In this document: positions 1 to 6,306 of the stretch, in pieces
Layout of the letters: each line of letters begins with the position of its first letter
How positions within the stretch are numbered: the first letter of the stretch is position 1
Source: Puniceicoccales bacterium
GTDB lineage: Bacteria > Verrucomicrobiota > Verrucomicrobiia > Opitutales > JAIRKQ01
NCBI GenBank assembly: GCA_031288455.1
Contig: JAITRI010000059.1
Span: forward strand, 1 to 6,503
Length of the DNA: 6,503 bases
Direction of reading: 5' to 3'
Notes under the pieces: model-generated
Seen by the model: the letters and a program-made list of their open reading frames with translations, nothing else
Told to the model about the DNA's origin: nothing
The model's database searches: none
Program-made: the position numbers and the translations under genes

Positions 1-488
1 GACATAGCGAACGCAGAGCAATCCTCGGAGAAGACGACAGATTCATAGGGAAAAAGGTGCGCTGCGCTCTTGGGAGCAGCCTGATTCCAATTCTCTGCGT
101 CGGAGAGACGCTGGAGCAGCGCGAAAATGGGCAGGAATTTGAAATCATACGTGCGCAGCTCAGAGACTGCCTGAGGGGAGTTTCCACCGTTGAAGCGGGG
201 AAATTGGTGATCGCCTACGAGCCAATTTGGGCAATAGGAACCGGGGAAACTGCCACCCCCGAAATCGCCCAGAAGACGCACGCATTCATCAGGTCGATCC
301 TCACGGAACTGTTCGACTCCAAGGCGGCGAATGCGATAAAAATTCTGTACGGCGGGTCCATGAAGCCGGACAACGCCGAAGCCCTACTGTCAAAGGACGA
401 TGTGGACGGTGGGTTGATCGGCGGCGCATCGCTGAATCATAAATCATTCGCGGAAATAATAAAAATCGCCGGCAAGTTGTCCAATTGA
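1..488 (+). CDS. tpiA: Triosephosphate isomerase, C-terminal 161 residues (5' end outside window)
   Basis: Interconverts dihydroxyacetone phosphate and glyceraldehyde-3-phosphate in cytosolic glycolysis and gluconeogenesis. The readable frame starts with the codon at position 3 and gives HSERRAILGE at once, so the first visible residue is the catalytic electrophile His (His95 of classical enzymes). The two bases before it fit the end of a Gly codon, as in the usual GHSERR. The catalytic base Glu is in AYEPIWAIGTG (codon 219-221), followed by the loop-6 lid. The phosphate-gripping YGGSMKPDNA and LIGGASL motifs are at about visible residues 116-125 and 138-143. The family is about 250 residues long, so roughly the first 90 are missing only because the window begins here; the gene itself looks intact. 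A GTG at 57 is an internal Val codon, not the start. The stop is TGA at 486-488. The C-terminal KSFAEII segment is duplicated just beyond the stop. Confidence 0.97.
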   Translation, partial: HSERRAILGEDDRFIGKKVRCALGSSLIPILCVGETLEQRENGQEFEIIRAQLRDCLRGVSTVEAGKLVIAYEPIWAIGTGETATPEIAQKTHAFIRSILTELFDSKAANAIKILYGGSMKPDNAEALLSKDDVDGGLIGGASLNHKSFAEIIKIAGKLSN

Positions 489-511
489 TCAAAATCATTC
501 GCGGAAATAAT
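441..511 (+). repeat. 20-bp direct repeat straddling the tpiA stop codon
   Basis: AAATCATTCGCGGAAATAAT occurs exactly at 441-460 and again at 492-511, 51 bp apart. The first copy encodes KSFAEII inside tpiA; the second lies after the stop. Because 51 is a multiple of three, the second copy is in the same reading phase and would read SKSFAEIMNFPNQ before a TAA. It looks like the remnant of a small tandem duplication of the gene's 3' end. No function is evident. Confidence 0.85.
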
Positions 512-609
512 GAATTTCCCAAATCAATAAATCCCAAAAATCCTCTCGAAAAGTTAGAACGCTAGCAGTTGCATTCAGTGGCAATCGAATGGCCAACGTT
601 ACATAATAA

Positions 610-637
610 TTGACAAATGCCAACATTCGCCTACAAT
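610..637 (+). promoter_or_regulatory. Sigma70-type promoter of the lipase-like gene, probably leaderless
   Basis: A perfect -35 box TTGACA (610-615) is followed by a 16-bp spacer and a -10 box TACAAT (632-637, 5 of 6 to consensus). Only seven bases, TTCACAA, separate the -10 box from the ATG at 645. Transcription would therefore be expected to start at or within a base or two of the start codon, giving a leaderless mRNA. This fits the absence of a Shine-Dalgarno sequence. Alternatively, a downstream start such as Met24 (714) could be used, or transcription could begin further upstream, for example by read-through from tpiA. Confidence 0.6.
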
Positions 638-644
638 TTCACAA

Positions 645-2258
645 ATGGATATTCCTTTAATTGGTCTGCAAAATAATGATGAAATAAGTGGCAGCGAACA
701 GCATGACTCCGCCATGAAACCTTTGGTGGAAGAGTGGCGCAAGGTCTCAGCGGAGATGAAACAAAAAATTAATGAGGTTGCGGTCAATTCAACGGATCAA
801 AGTGTAGCAGCAGCCAGAGATAATTTTGATGTCATCTGCGATGAAGTCGAAAAAATTCTAGGCGAATCGACCGGTGCTTCAGGATTTGAGAATGCTAAGA
901 ATCGTGTCCTAGCGGCATTTTTTTGCTTCATAGCATGCGCCATAGAATTCTTCAACCTCTCTTCTGATTCGTTGCAGCTTGTTGAAAAACAAGCCAAAGC
1001 ATACGAAGCCCTCGTGAAAAATCACAGCAGTGAAGAACAAGCCAGACATCGTGTCTTCACAGAATTCAAAAATACCGTTGAAGGAATCCCGCATGACGTG
1101 ATTGAAAACATGTCTTCCAGTGGTCGCGCAAATATTATGAATGTGGCAGAAATTATTTCCCCTGCCGATGCGAATGATTGGATAAACAACATGCCAAAGA
1201 GACTGCACGACACGCTAATTTCCAATAAAATTCCACCGCAGTCGATCGACAATCTCGACCTCGTGAGCCCAATCGTTCCAGGCTCATCGATGGCGCGCGG
1301 GGATTTTATTTCAAATGCTGCTCAATTACTGTCTTTTTCTAATAAAAATTGTAAAGAGTACACCACGGAAACATTGCGCTGCAGATACATGCCCAATGAA
1401 AAAAATATGAGCACACAAGAAGCGGTAGCTCTTGGAATAATTCCGAAAAATCATTCCTACGGAGAAGATACGATAATAGTACTGTACTTCGTCGGATTCA
1501 ATGGTGTGGATGACATTAGCACGGGCGCAGATGCACTAAGGAATATTGTCGGAAGTGTTCCAAAGGCCATTGAGGATGCCGAAAAATTTTGCACTGACAT
1601 TATCTTTCCAGAATGCAACAAGCTCTCAGAGGAGAGGTCAAAAAATAACGGCAAACCTACCATATTTGTCCCAGTTTTCATTGGGCACTCCATGGGTGGA
1701 ATGGTAGCGCATGCGCTTGGCATCGAATATGACTGTGAGTCTGTGACATTCAATCCTCTTGGGCTTGGTGGCGGAGTCAAGGATCACATCGGCAGAGATA
1801 AGTTCGATGGCGCAGATCCAAACAGGCACCTATCGTTTTGTTCCGAAAATGATTGGCTCTCCGGGTCTTTGCGCAGAGAGCTCCCAGGAAAGCAGTACTC
1901 CGTGAGTCACAATGATCCAAAGGGATCACTTGGCCCGTTAAGTAAGAAGAGTAGGAAAATACACCAACATTTCAATAAGCACATTAATAAGCACATTAAT
2001 AAGCAAAAACAAAATGCATTTGCTAAAAAATCTGAATCCAGCGAAAGTGTGAATTTAACTAATATTTTCACCGGCACAAGCGCCAGCACACCATCCACCA
2101 ATCGAAATTCGTTTAGTGGTGCAGATACACACACTGGCGGTCGAAGCGAAACATATCTGTCGCCCCATGGAAATAACCAATCGCATCAGTCGAATAATTT
2201 ACAGGAGAATTCCACCACCGAAAATCCGTTTTCCGGAATAATTTCCGGAAAGACTTGA
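645..2258 (+). CDS. Putative alpha/beta-hydrolase (lipase/esterase-like) protein of unknown family, 537 aa
   Basis: I do not recognise the family. The strongest clue is FVPVFIGHSMGGMVAHALG (341-359), a hydrophobic strand running into a G-H-S-M-G-G nucleophile elbow with Ser349. Then come a strand and turn, SVTFNPLGLGGG (366-377), then SENDWLSG (400-407) with candidate Asp403 and SVSHND (419-424) with candidate His422. This is a plausible Ser-Asp-His triad in the right order. The strand IIVLYFVGFNG (277-287) may carry the oxyanion hole. Residues 25-75 look helical and charged. Residues 88-104 are a hydrophobic stretch (FFCFIACAIEFF) that could touch a membrane. No classical signal peptide is visible. 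From about 430 the chain is basic, then Ser/Asn/Thr/Gly-rich and probably disordered, with HFNK/HINK repeats. The ATG at 645 was chosen for length and promoter position; there is no Shine-Dalgarno. The gene is more A/T-rich than secA in sampled lines, suggesting an accessory or acquired gene. A lipolytic or secreted effector role is inference only. Confidence 0.8.
   Translation: MDIPLIGLQNNDEISGSEQHDSAMKPLVEEWRKVSAEMKQKINEVAVNSTDQSVAAARDNFDVICDEVEKILGESTGASGFENAKNRVLAAFFCFIACAIEFFNLSSDSLQLVEKQAKAYEALVKNHSSEEQARHRVFTEFKNTVEGIPHDVIENMSSSGRANIMNVAEIISPADANDWINNMPKRLHDTLISNKIPPQSIDNLDLVSPIVPGSSMARGDFISNAAQLLSFSNKNCKEYTTETLRCRYMPNEKNMSTQEAVALGIIPKNHSYGEDTIIVLYFVGFNGVDDISTGADALRNIVGSVPKAIEDAEKFCTDIIFPECNKLSEERSKNNGKPTIFVPVFIGHSMGGMVAHALGIEYDCESVTFNPLGLGGGVKDHIGRDKFDGADPNRHLSFCSENDWLSGSLRRELPGKQYSVSHNDPKGSLGPLSKKSRKIHQHFNKHINKHINKQKQNAFAKKSESSESVNLTNIFTGTSASTPSTNRNSFSGADTHTGGRSETYLSPHGNNQSHQSNNLQENSTTENPFSGIISGKT
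1968..2003 (+). repeat. Three in-frame 12-bp tandem repeats (H-F/I-N-K)
   Basis: CATTTCAATAAG (1968-1979) is followed by two identical units CACATTAATAAG (1980-1991 and 1992-2003). They encode HFNK-HINK-HINK at residues 442-453 of the lipase-like protein, at the junction between the presumed catalytic part and the low-complexity tail. A unit of 12 bp keeps the frame, so copy number could vary by slippage without breaking the protein. Confidence 0.9.
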
Positions 2259-3302
2259 GGCAATGGCAATGATTTGTCCGGATGCCAGTGCACGCTGTGG
2301 CTTTTCGAAAACGATGCGCGCAGTTTTTTCTCCGGTGCGGAAAAATTTCGCCCTCTGCGGAGGATCCCGATACCTGGGAATTGCTGCTATGTGAGCCACG
2401 TCAGGCAGCGGCTCGTTTATGAAATTCAAATCTCCCAGAAAAAATTCACTGCCCCATAGAAATTTTGAATCTTCGCTTTCCATTTCCACAAGCAACTGGT
2501 TTCTTTCCAAATCCTTCCCCACAACGACGTAGTGCGCAAAATCAACGTTGGATGGCACCCCCATGCCGCGTCGCTGTCCAATGGTAAACCGAAATAATCC
2601 TCTGTGTCTTCCCATCGTTCTGCCGTTCACATCGACGATGTCTCCTGGAACATCCTCCACATATCCGGACAGAAAATCTTGAATTTTAACATTCCCAAGG
2701 AAACAGATCCCTTGGCTGTCCTTTTTTTTGCAGTTCACCAATCCGGCCGATTCTGCCAATTTCCGCACTTCAGATTTTTTCAGAATTCCGACGGGAAATA
2801 TTGTATTTTTCAGCTGATGCTGCGACAGCATGGCCAGAAAATATGACTGATCCTTGTTCACATCCGCACCGCTAAGCAGATCGAGTGTGCCATTTGCATT
2901 CTCCAGGATCCTGCAGTAGTGCCCGGTGGCGAACTTTTCAAATCCGCTGTCGTGGGCATATTTTTTCAAGATGCCGAACTTTATGCGTGCGTTGCACAAA
3001 ATATCAGGATTCGGCGTGCGTCCCATGCGATACCCTTCCACCAGATCCTTTACCACCAGATCGCGGTAATTCGCTATCATGTTTACCACCTCGAATGCTA
3101 TGCCCAACTGTTCGCAGACGCGCTGCGCATCGTTCAGATCATTTCTCCAGGGACACTCCCCAATTGGGCTTTTCGACTCCTCCGCATTCCACGTGCGCAT
3201 GAAGATTCCACGCACCTCATGGCCGGCATTTCTCAGCAGAAGCGCGGATACTGAACTATCCACGCCACCAGACATCGCAACGGCTACTTTGCCCCGCAAC
3301 AT
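2199..3302 (-). CDS. mnmA: tRNA 2-thiouridylase MnmA (tRNA-specific 2-thiouridylase)
   Basis: Adenylates and thiolates U34 of the Lys, Glu and Gln tRNAs (s2U) in the cytosol, with sulfur supplied through a cysteine-desulfurase pathway. The protein opens with KVAVAMSGGVDSS, the ATP-binding PP-loop (residues 11-17). TPNPDILCNARIKFG carries the first catalytic Cys103 and SQGICFLGN the second, Cys200. DQSYFLAML (151-159) and FTIGQRRGMGV (239-249) are further family blocks, and the C-terminal beta domain ends FGGGILL. With the ATG at 3302 the length is 367 residues, almost the same as E. coli MnmA (368). A GTG at 3335 would add 11 residues (VSLRKRKKIQK) with no family counterpart. The chosen start lies inside the last codons of secA (19-nt overlap), so translation is probably coupled. 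No good Shine-Dalgarno is seen, only GGAAGCGG about 15 nt upstream. The 3' end overlaps the convergent lipase-like gene by 60 bp. The segment SLSGNYSGKR before GGG looks divergent from the usual ending. Confidence 0.97.
   Translation of the reverse strand: MLRGKVAVAMSGGVDSSVSALLLRNAGHEVRGIFMRTWNAEESKSPIGECPWRNDLNDAQRVCEQLGIAFEVVNMIANYRDLVVKDLVEGYRMGRTPNPDILCNARIKFGILKKYAHDSGFEKFATGHYCRILENANGTLDLLSGADVNKDQSYFLAMLSQHQLKNTIFPVGILKKSEVRKLAESAGLVNCKKKDSQGICFLGNVKIQDFLSGYVEDVPGDIVDVNGRTMGRHRGLFRFTIGQRRGMGVPSNVDFAHYVVVGKDLERNQLLVEMESEDSKFLWGSEFFLGDLNFINEPLPDVAHIAAIPRYRDPPQRAKFFRTGEKTARIVFEKPQRALASGQIIAIASSLSGNYSGKRIFGGGILL
2230..2251. repeat. Perfect hairpin of two TTCCGGAA palindromes in the convergent gene overlap
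   Basis: TTCCGGAA is present at 2231-2238 and 2243-2250, separated by TAAT; the flanking T2230 and A2251 extend the pairing. This gives a 9-bp perfect stem with a 4-nt loop on either strand. It sits inside the last codons of both the lipase-like gene and mnmA. Neither strand has a run of T after the stem, so it is not a canonical intrinsic terminator. A weak bidirectional terminator or an mRNA 3'-end stabiliser is possible; a dimeric protein site is another option. In mnmA it encodes the repeated SGN/SGK residues. Confidence 0.55.
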
Positions 3303-6220
3303 TTTTTGTATTTTTTTCCGCTTCCGCAGGGACACATGTCATTTCTGCTGATCTTCTGGGCCGGCGTGTTCACTAGCGTAATCCTCGGCAACGGGCGCTT
3401 TTCCACTGAATTATTTTTCTCCGCCGCCGCGTCCAAATCCCCGCCAGACAGTGTGACATTTCCGCGCAGCTTGTTCATCATGCGATTGAATGCGCCGGCG
3501 CTGCCGGCGTAGCGGAATAGTTGCGAACAGATATCGGAATTTATCTGCTGCAGCATCGCTTCGAAGTATTCGAATGCTTCCGCGCGGTATTCATTTATTG
3601 GGTCCCGCTGTCCGTACCCGCGCAATCCGACACTGTTGCGCAGCGCATCCATTTCCGTCAGATGCTTCTGCCAGTTGCCATCCACGGCGCGCACGAGCAT
3701 CATCCGCTCAACAAATTTCAAGGCATCCGGATCATCGGTTGACTTTTTTATTTCATAGGCGTCTTTTATTTTCGAAATCACCAATCCGTGGACACCCGCC
3801 TTTGGCATTCCCGAAATGTCGGACTGCTTTAGATTCAGTGGAAAATTCACATTCACCCACGAGAGAAATCCGACGATTGCTTCTCCATCCGGCTCCACAT
3901 CTCTTCCCGAGAAAACGTTACCAAGTCGCACTTCCATCTCACTTCCCAGGATCTCAAAAATCATATCGCGCGCATTGCCGTCCGACAGCGCATCGCTCCT
4001 CATGGAATATATTATTTCCCGCTGCCGATTCAGGACATCATCGTACTGCAGCAACCGTTTCCGCACGGAATAGTGGTACTGCTCGACCTTTTTCTGTGCC
4101 GTCTCGATGGACCGGTTGAGCAGCGGGTGCGCCAAAACTTCCCCCTCCTTGAATGTCCTCTGCAGCAGACGCGCTATTGGCCCCGATGACGCGAAAATGC
4201 GCATCAAATTGTCCTCCAGCGAGATGAAAAATTTCGAACACCCCGGGTCCCCCTGGCGCGAACATCTCCCGCGCAACTGTCTATCAACGCGCCTTGATTC
4301 ATGCCGTTCGGTGCCGATTACGAACAGTCCACCCAGCTGCGGGACTTCGTCCCCCAGCTTGATGTCAGTGCCGCGCCCCGCCATATTCGTCGCTATGGTC
4401 ACGGCACCGCGCTGCCCGGCACGCTCGATGATTTCCGCCTCCCGCTGGTGATATTTGGCGTTCAGAACCTCGTGGTCGATACCCTCCCTCCTCAGCATTT
4501 TGCTTAAAACTTCCGAGGACTCCACCGATGTTGTCCCGACGAGGACCGGCTGTCCGCGCTCGTTTGCGGATTTAATCTCAGCGATGACGGCGTTATATTT
4601 CTCACGGCGCGTTTTATAAATCTCATCGTCCAGGTCCGTGCGGATACATTTCCTGTGTGGCGGGATTAGGACGACCGATAGCCGATAGATGTCGTTGAAT
4701 TCCTGCGCTTCCGTTTCCGCCGTTCCGGTCATGCCCGCCAACTTCTCGTACATTCGGAAATAGTTCTGCACGGTAATCGTCGCATAGGTGCGCGTTTCAT
4801 TCTCGATTCGCACCCCCTCCTTCGCTTCGATCGCCTGGTGCAGCCCATCGCTCCAGCGACGACCGGGCATCGCGCGACCAGTATTTTCGTCGATGATGAC
4901 GATTTTCCCGTCGATGATGGCGTACTGCTCATCCCTGTTGTACAGCGAATAGGCGCGCAGCAGCTGATTGAGGCAGTGGATTTTCGTGCTTTTCTCAGAA
5001 AACTCATCCTCCGCCCGCCGCTTTCTTCTAATTTTTTCGTCGGTGGAGAGTGTGCCATCCACGTCGATCGCGGAAAATATGGCGGGCAAATCCGGCAACA
5101 CAAATGCATTCTCGTCATCGCCCAGTGCGACGCGTCCGATTTCCGTCAGGTCAGCCTGCTGCTCCTTTTCATCGATGCAGTAATATAATTCCTCCCTTAT
5201 GCCATGTCTCTCGGATCTGTACAGCTCCGACGACATCTCCAGGTCAAACCTGTCGAAATTCTTCCTGTGGATTCCATTTTCCATGAGACGCAGAAACTGT
5301 CTATTTTTCGGCATTCCGAGCCTCACTTGCCACAGCTTTTTGTGGGCATCGCGATTGTACTCGCCGCCACCGTTTTCCAGCATGACCTTCGCCTCGGAAG
5401 CGAGTCGATTGCACATTTTCTGTTGCAATTCCACAAGATTTTCCACCGCCGGTTTCAACTCCACCTGTGGCGCATTTTCATCGTCATCCGACACCGGACC
5501 GGAAATTATCAGCGGCGTGCGCGCCTCGTCTATTAGTATCGAGTCCACCTCATCCACTATGCAGTAGTAGTGTTCCCGCTGCACCTGCTCATCGATTGAG
5601 GTCGCCATTCCATTGTCGCGCAGATAGTCGAATCCAAACTCCGAAGCGGTGCCGTATGTTACGCTACAGCCGTAGGCATTTTTCCTCTCATCGCCATCCA
5701 TCTCATTCTGCAAACATCCAACCGTTACCCCGAGAAATCTGTAAATGTAACCCATCCATTCGGCATCTCTGCGGGCGAGGTAATCGTTGACGGTGACCAG
5801 TTGACAATTCCTACCGCACAGGGAATTCAGATAGAGCGGCAAAGTTGCAACGAGAGTTTTTCCTTCGCCGGTTGCCATTTCGCAAATTTTCCCCTGGTGT
5901 AGCGCGATCCCGCCGAGCAATTGCACATCGTAGTGCACCATGTCCCACTTGAGTTTGTGTCCACAGACTTCAATTTGTGTCCCGCAGAGGCGGCGTGCGA
6001 CATTTTTCACCAGCGCGAATGCTTCCGGAAGCAGACTGTCCAACGGTTCACCTCCGGACGCCCTGCGCTTCAATTCGTCCGATTTATCCGCGATTCCAGC
6101 ATCGGACAGCGATCCATAGGTCTCCTCGATCCCGTTGATTAGGGAAATTGTCGGCCGGCACTTCCCAATGAACTTTTTGTGGGTATGCCCAGCAAACAAC
6201 CTAAAAATTTTCCCAATCAT
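3284..6220 (-). CDS. secA: Preprotein translocase ATPase SecA, 978 aa
   Basis: Motor ATPase that drives unfolded preproteins through the SecYEG channel at the inner membrane. Visible landmarks in order: DVQLLGG (98-104); Walker A MATGEGKT (115-122); TVNDYLARRDAEWMG (143-157); YGTASEFGFDYLRDN (189-203); Walker B DEVD and IDEARTPLIISG (223-241). The second half has GMTGTAETE (496-504), VGTTSVESSE (561-570), TNMAGRGTDIKLG (611-623) and the Arg-finger block QLRGRCSRQGDPG (648-660). The helical scaffold block DGNWQKHLTEMDALRNSVGLRGYGQRDP runs from 847 to 874. The C-terminus is a SEC-C zinc motif with Cys963, Cys965, Cys974 and Cys975. The protein is longer than the E. coli enzyme (901), mainly because of an extra segment of roughly 80-90 residues around 245-420, typical as I recall of Verrucomicrobia/Chlamydiae SecA. 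The ATG at 6220 begins MIGKIFRLFAG, a normal SecA N-terminus, but has no clear Shine-Dalgarno. mnmA follows with a 19-nt overlap. Confidence 0.98.
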   Translation of the reverse strand: MIGKIFRLFAGHTHKKFIGKCRPTISLINGIEETYGSLSDAGIADKSDELKRRASGGEPLDSLLPEAFALVKNVARRLCGTQIEVCGHKLKWDMVHYDVQLLGGIALHQGKICEMATGEGKTLVATLPLYLNSLCGRNCQLVTVNDYLARRDAEWMGYIYRFLGVTVGCLQNEMDGDERKNAYGCSVTYGTASEFGFDYLRDNGMATSIDEQVQREHYYCIVDEVDSILIDEARTPLIISGPVSDDDENAPQVELKPAVENLVELQQKMCNRLASEAKVMLENGGGEYNRDAHKKLWQVRLGMPKNRQFLRLMENGIHRKNFDRFDLEMSSELYRSERHGIREELYYCIDEKEQQADLTEIGRVALGDDENAFVLPDLPAIFSAIDVDGTLSTDEKIRRKRRAEDEFSEKSTKIHCLNQLLRAYSLYNRDEQYAIIDGKIVIIDENTGRAMPGRRWSDGLHQAIEAKEGVRIENETRTYATITVQNYFRMYEKLAGMTGTAETEAQEFNDIYRLSVVLIPPHRKCIRTDLDDEIYKTRREKYNAVIAEIKSANERGQPVLVGTTSVESSEVLSKMLRREGIDHEVLNAKYHQREAEIIERAGQRGAVTIATNMAGRGTDIKLGDEVPQLGGLFVIGTERHESRRVDRQLRGRCSRQGDPGCSKFFISLEDNLMRIFASSGPIARLLQRTFKEGEVLAHPLLNRSIETAQKKVEQYHYSVRKRLLQYDDVLNRQREIIYSMRSDALSDGNARDMIFEILGSEMEVRLGNVFSGRDVEPDGEAIVGFLSWVNVNFPLNLKQSDISGMPKAGVHGLVISKIKDAYEIKKSTDDPDALKFVERMMLVRAVDGNWQKHLTEMDALRNSVGLRGYGQRDPINEYRAEAFEYFEAMLQQINSDICSQLFRYAGSAGAFNRMMNKLRGNVTLSGGDLDAAAEKNNSVEKRPLPRITLVNTPAQKISRNDMCPCGSGKKYKKCCGAK

Positions 6221-6249
6221 CGATTAGTCAATTCACTGCCTTGGACATT

Positions 6250-6279
6250 TATATACAATTCCCAAAAACGTCGAATCAA
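6250..6279 (-). promoter_or_regulatory. Candidate promoter of secA-mnmA
   Basis: Read on the minus strand, TTGATT (6279-6274) is followed by an 18-bp spacer and TATATA (6255-6250). Transcription would start near 6243, leaving a leader of about 22 nt before the secA ATG at 6220. The boxes match consensus moderately (TTGATT 4 of 6, TATATA 5 of 6). The leader contains AAGG but about 18 nt from the ATG, too far for a normal ribosome binding site. Confidence 0.45.
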
Positions 6280-6285
6280 TAATTA

Positions 6286-6306
6286 AAACTTTTCGCGGAA
6301 AATTTT
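6286..6306. repeat. Inverted repeat upstream of the secA promoter
   Basis: The core TTTTC-GCG-GAAAA is a perfect 5-bp inverted repeat with a 3-nt centre (6290-6302). After one C/T mismatch, AAA/TTT pairs continue outward to 6286 and 6306 (a fourth pair is lost at the A/A position beyond). It lies about 7 bp upstream of the candidate -35 box of secA. It could be an operator, a weak hairpin ending an upstream transcript, or just A/T-rich chance. Confidence 0.35.

Noticed and set aside
57..59. GTG at 57 as the tpiA start
   Set aside because: The frame continues upstream into HSERR, the conserved catalytic block, so this is an internal Val codon and the gene is cut by the window edge.
572..591. 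CATTC...GAATG hairpin in the tpiA downstream region as a terminator
   Set aside because: Only 5 bp of stem, a 10-nt loop and no T-run.
579..607. Alternative promoter TGGCAA-N17-CATAAT upstream of the lipase-like gene
   Set aside because: The -35 box matches only 3 of 6 positions; the downstream TTGACA-N16-TACAAT pair is far better.
3303..3335. GTG at 3335 as the mnmA start
   Set aside because: It adds 11 basic residues that do not belong to the family; the ATG at 3302 gives the expected distance to the SGGVDSS PP-loop and the usual length.
3490..4119. 209-codon open frame on the plus strand opposite secA
   Set aside because: It lies wholly antisense to conserved SecA codons. The product is a Pro/Arg/Ser/His-rich string with no known motif, which is typical of a shadow frame.
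4729..5118. 129-codon open frame on the minus strand inside secA
   Set aside because: It is a +1/+2 shadow of the secA frame in the same strand; the real frame carries conserved SecA motifs throughout.
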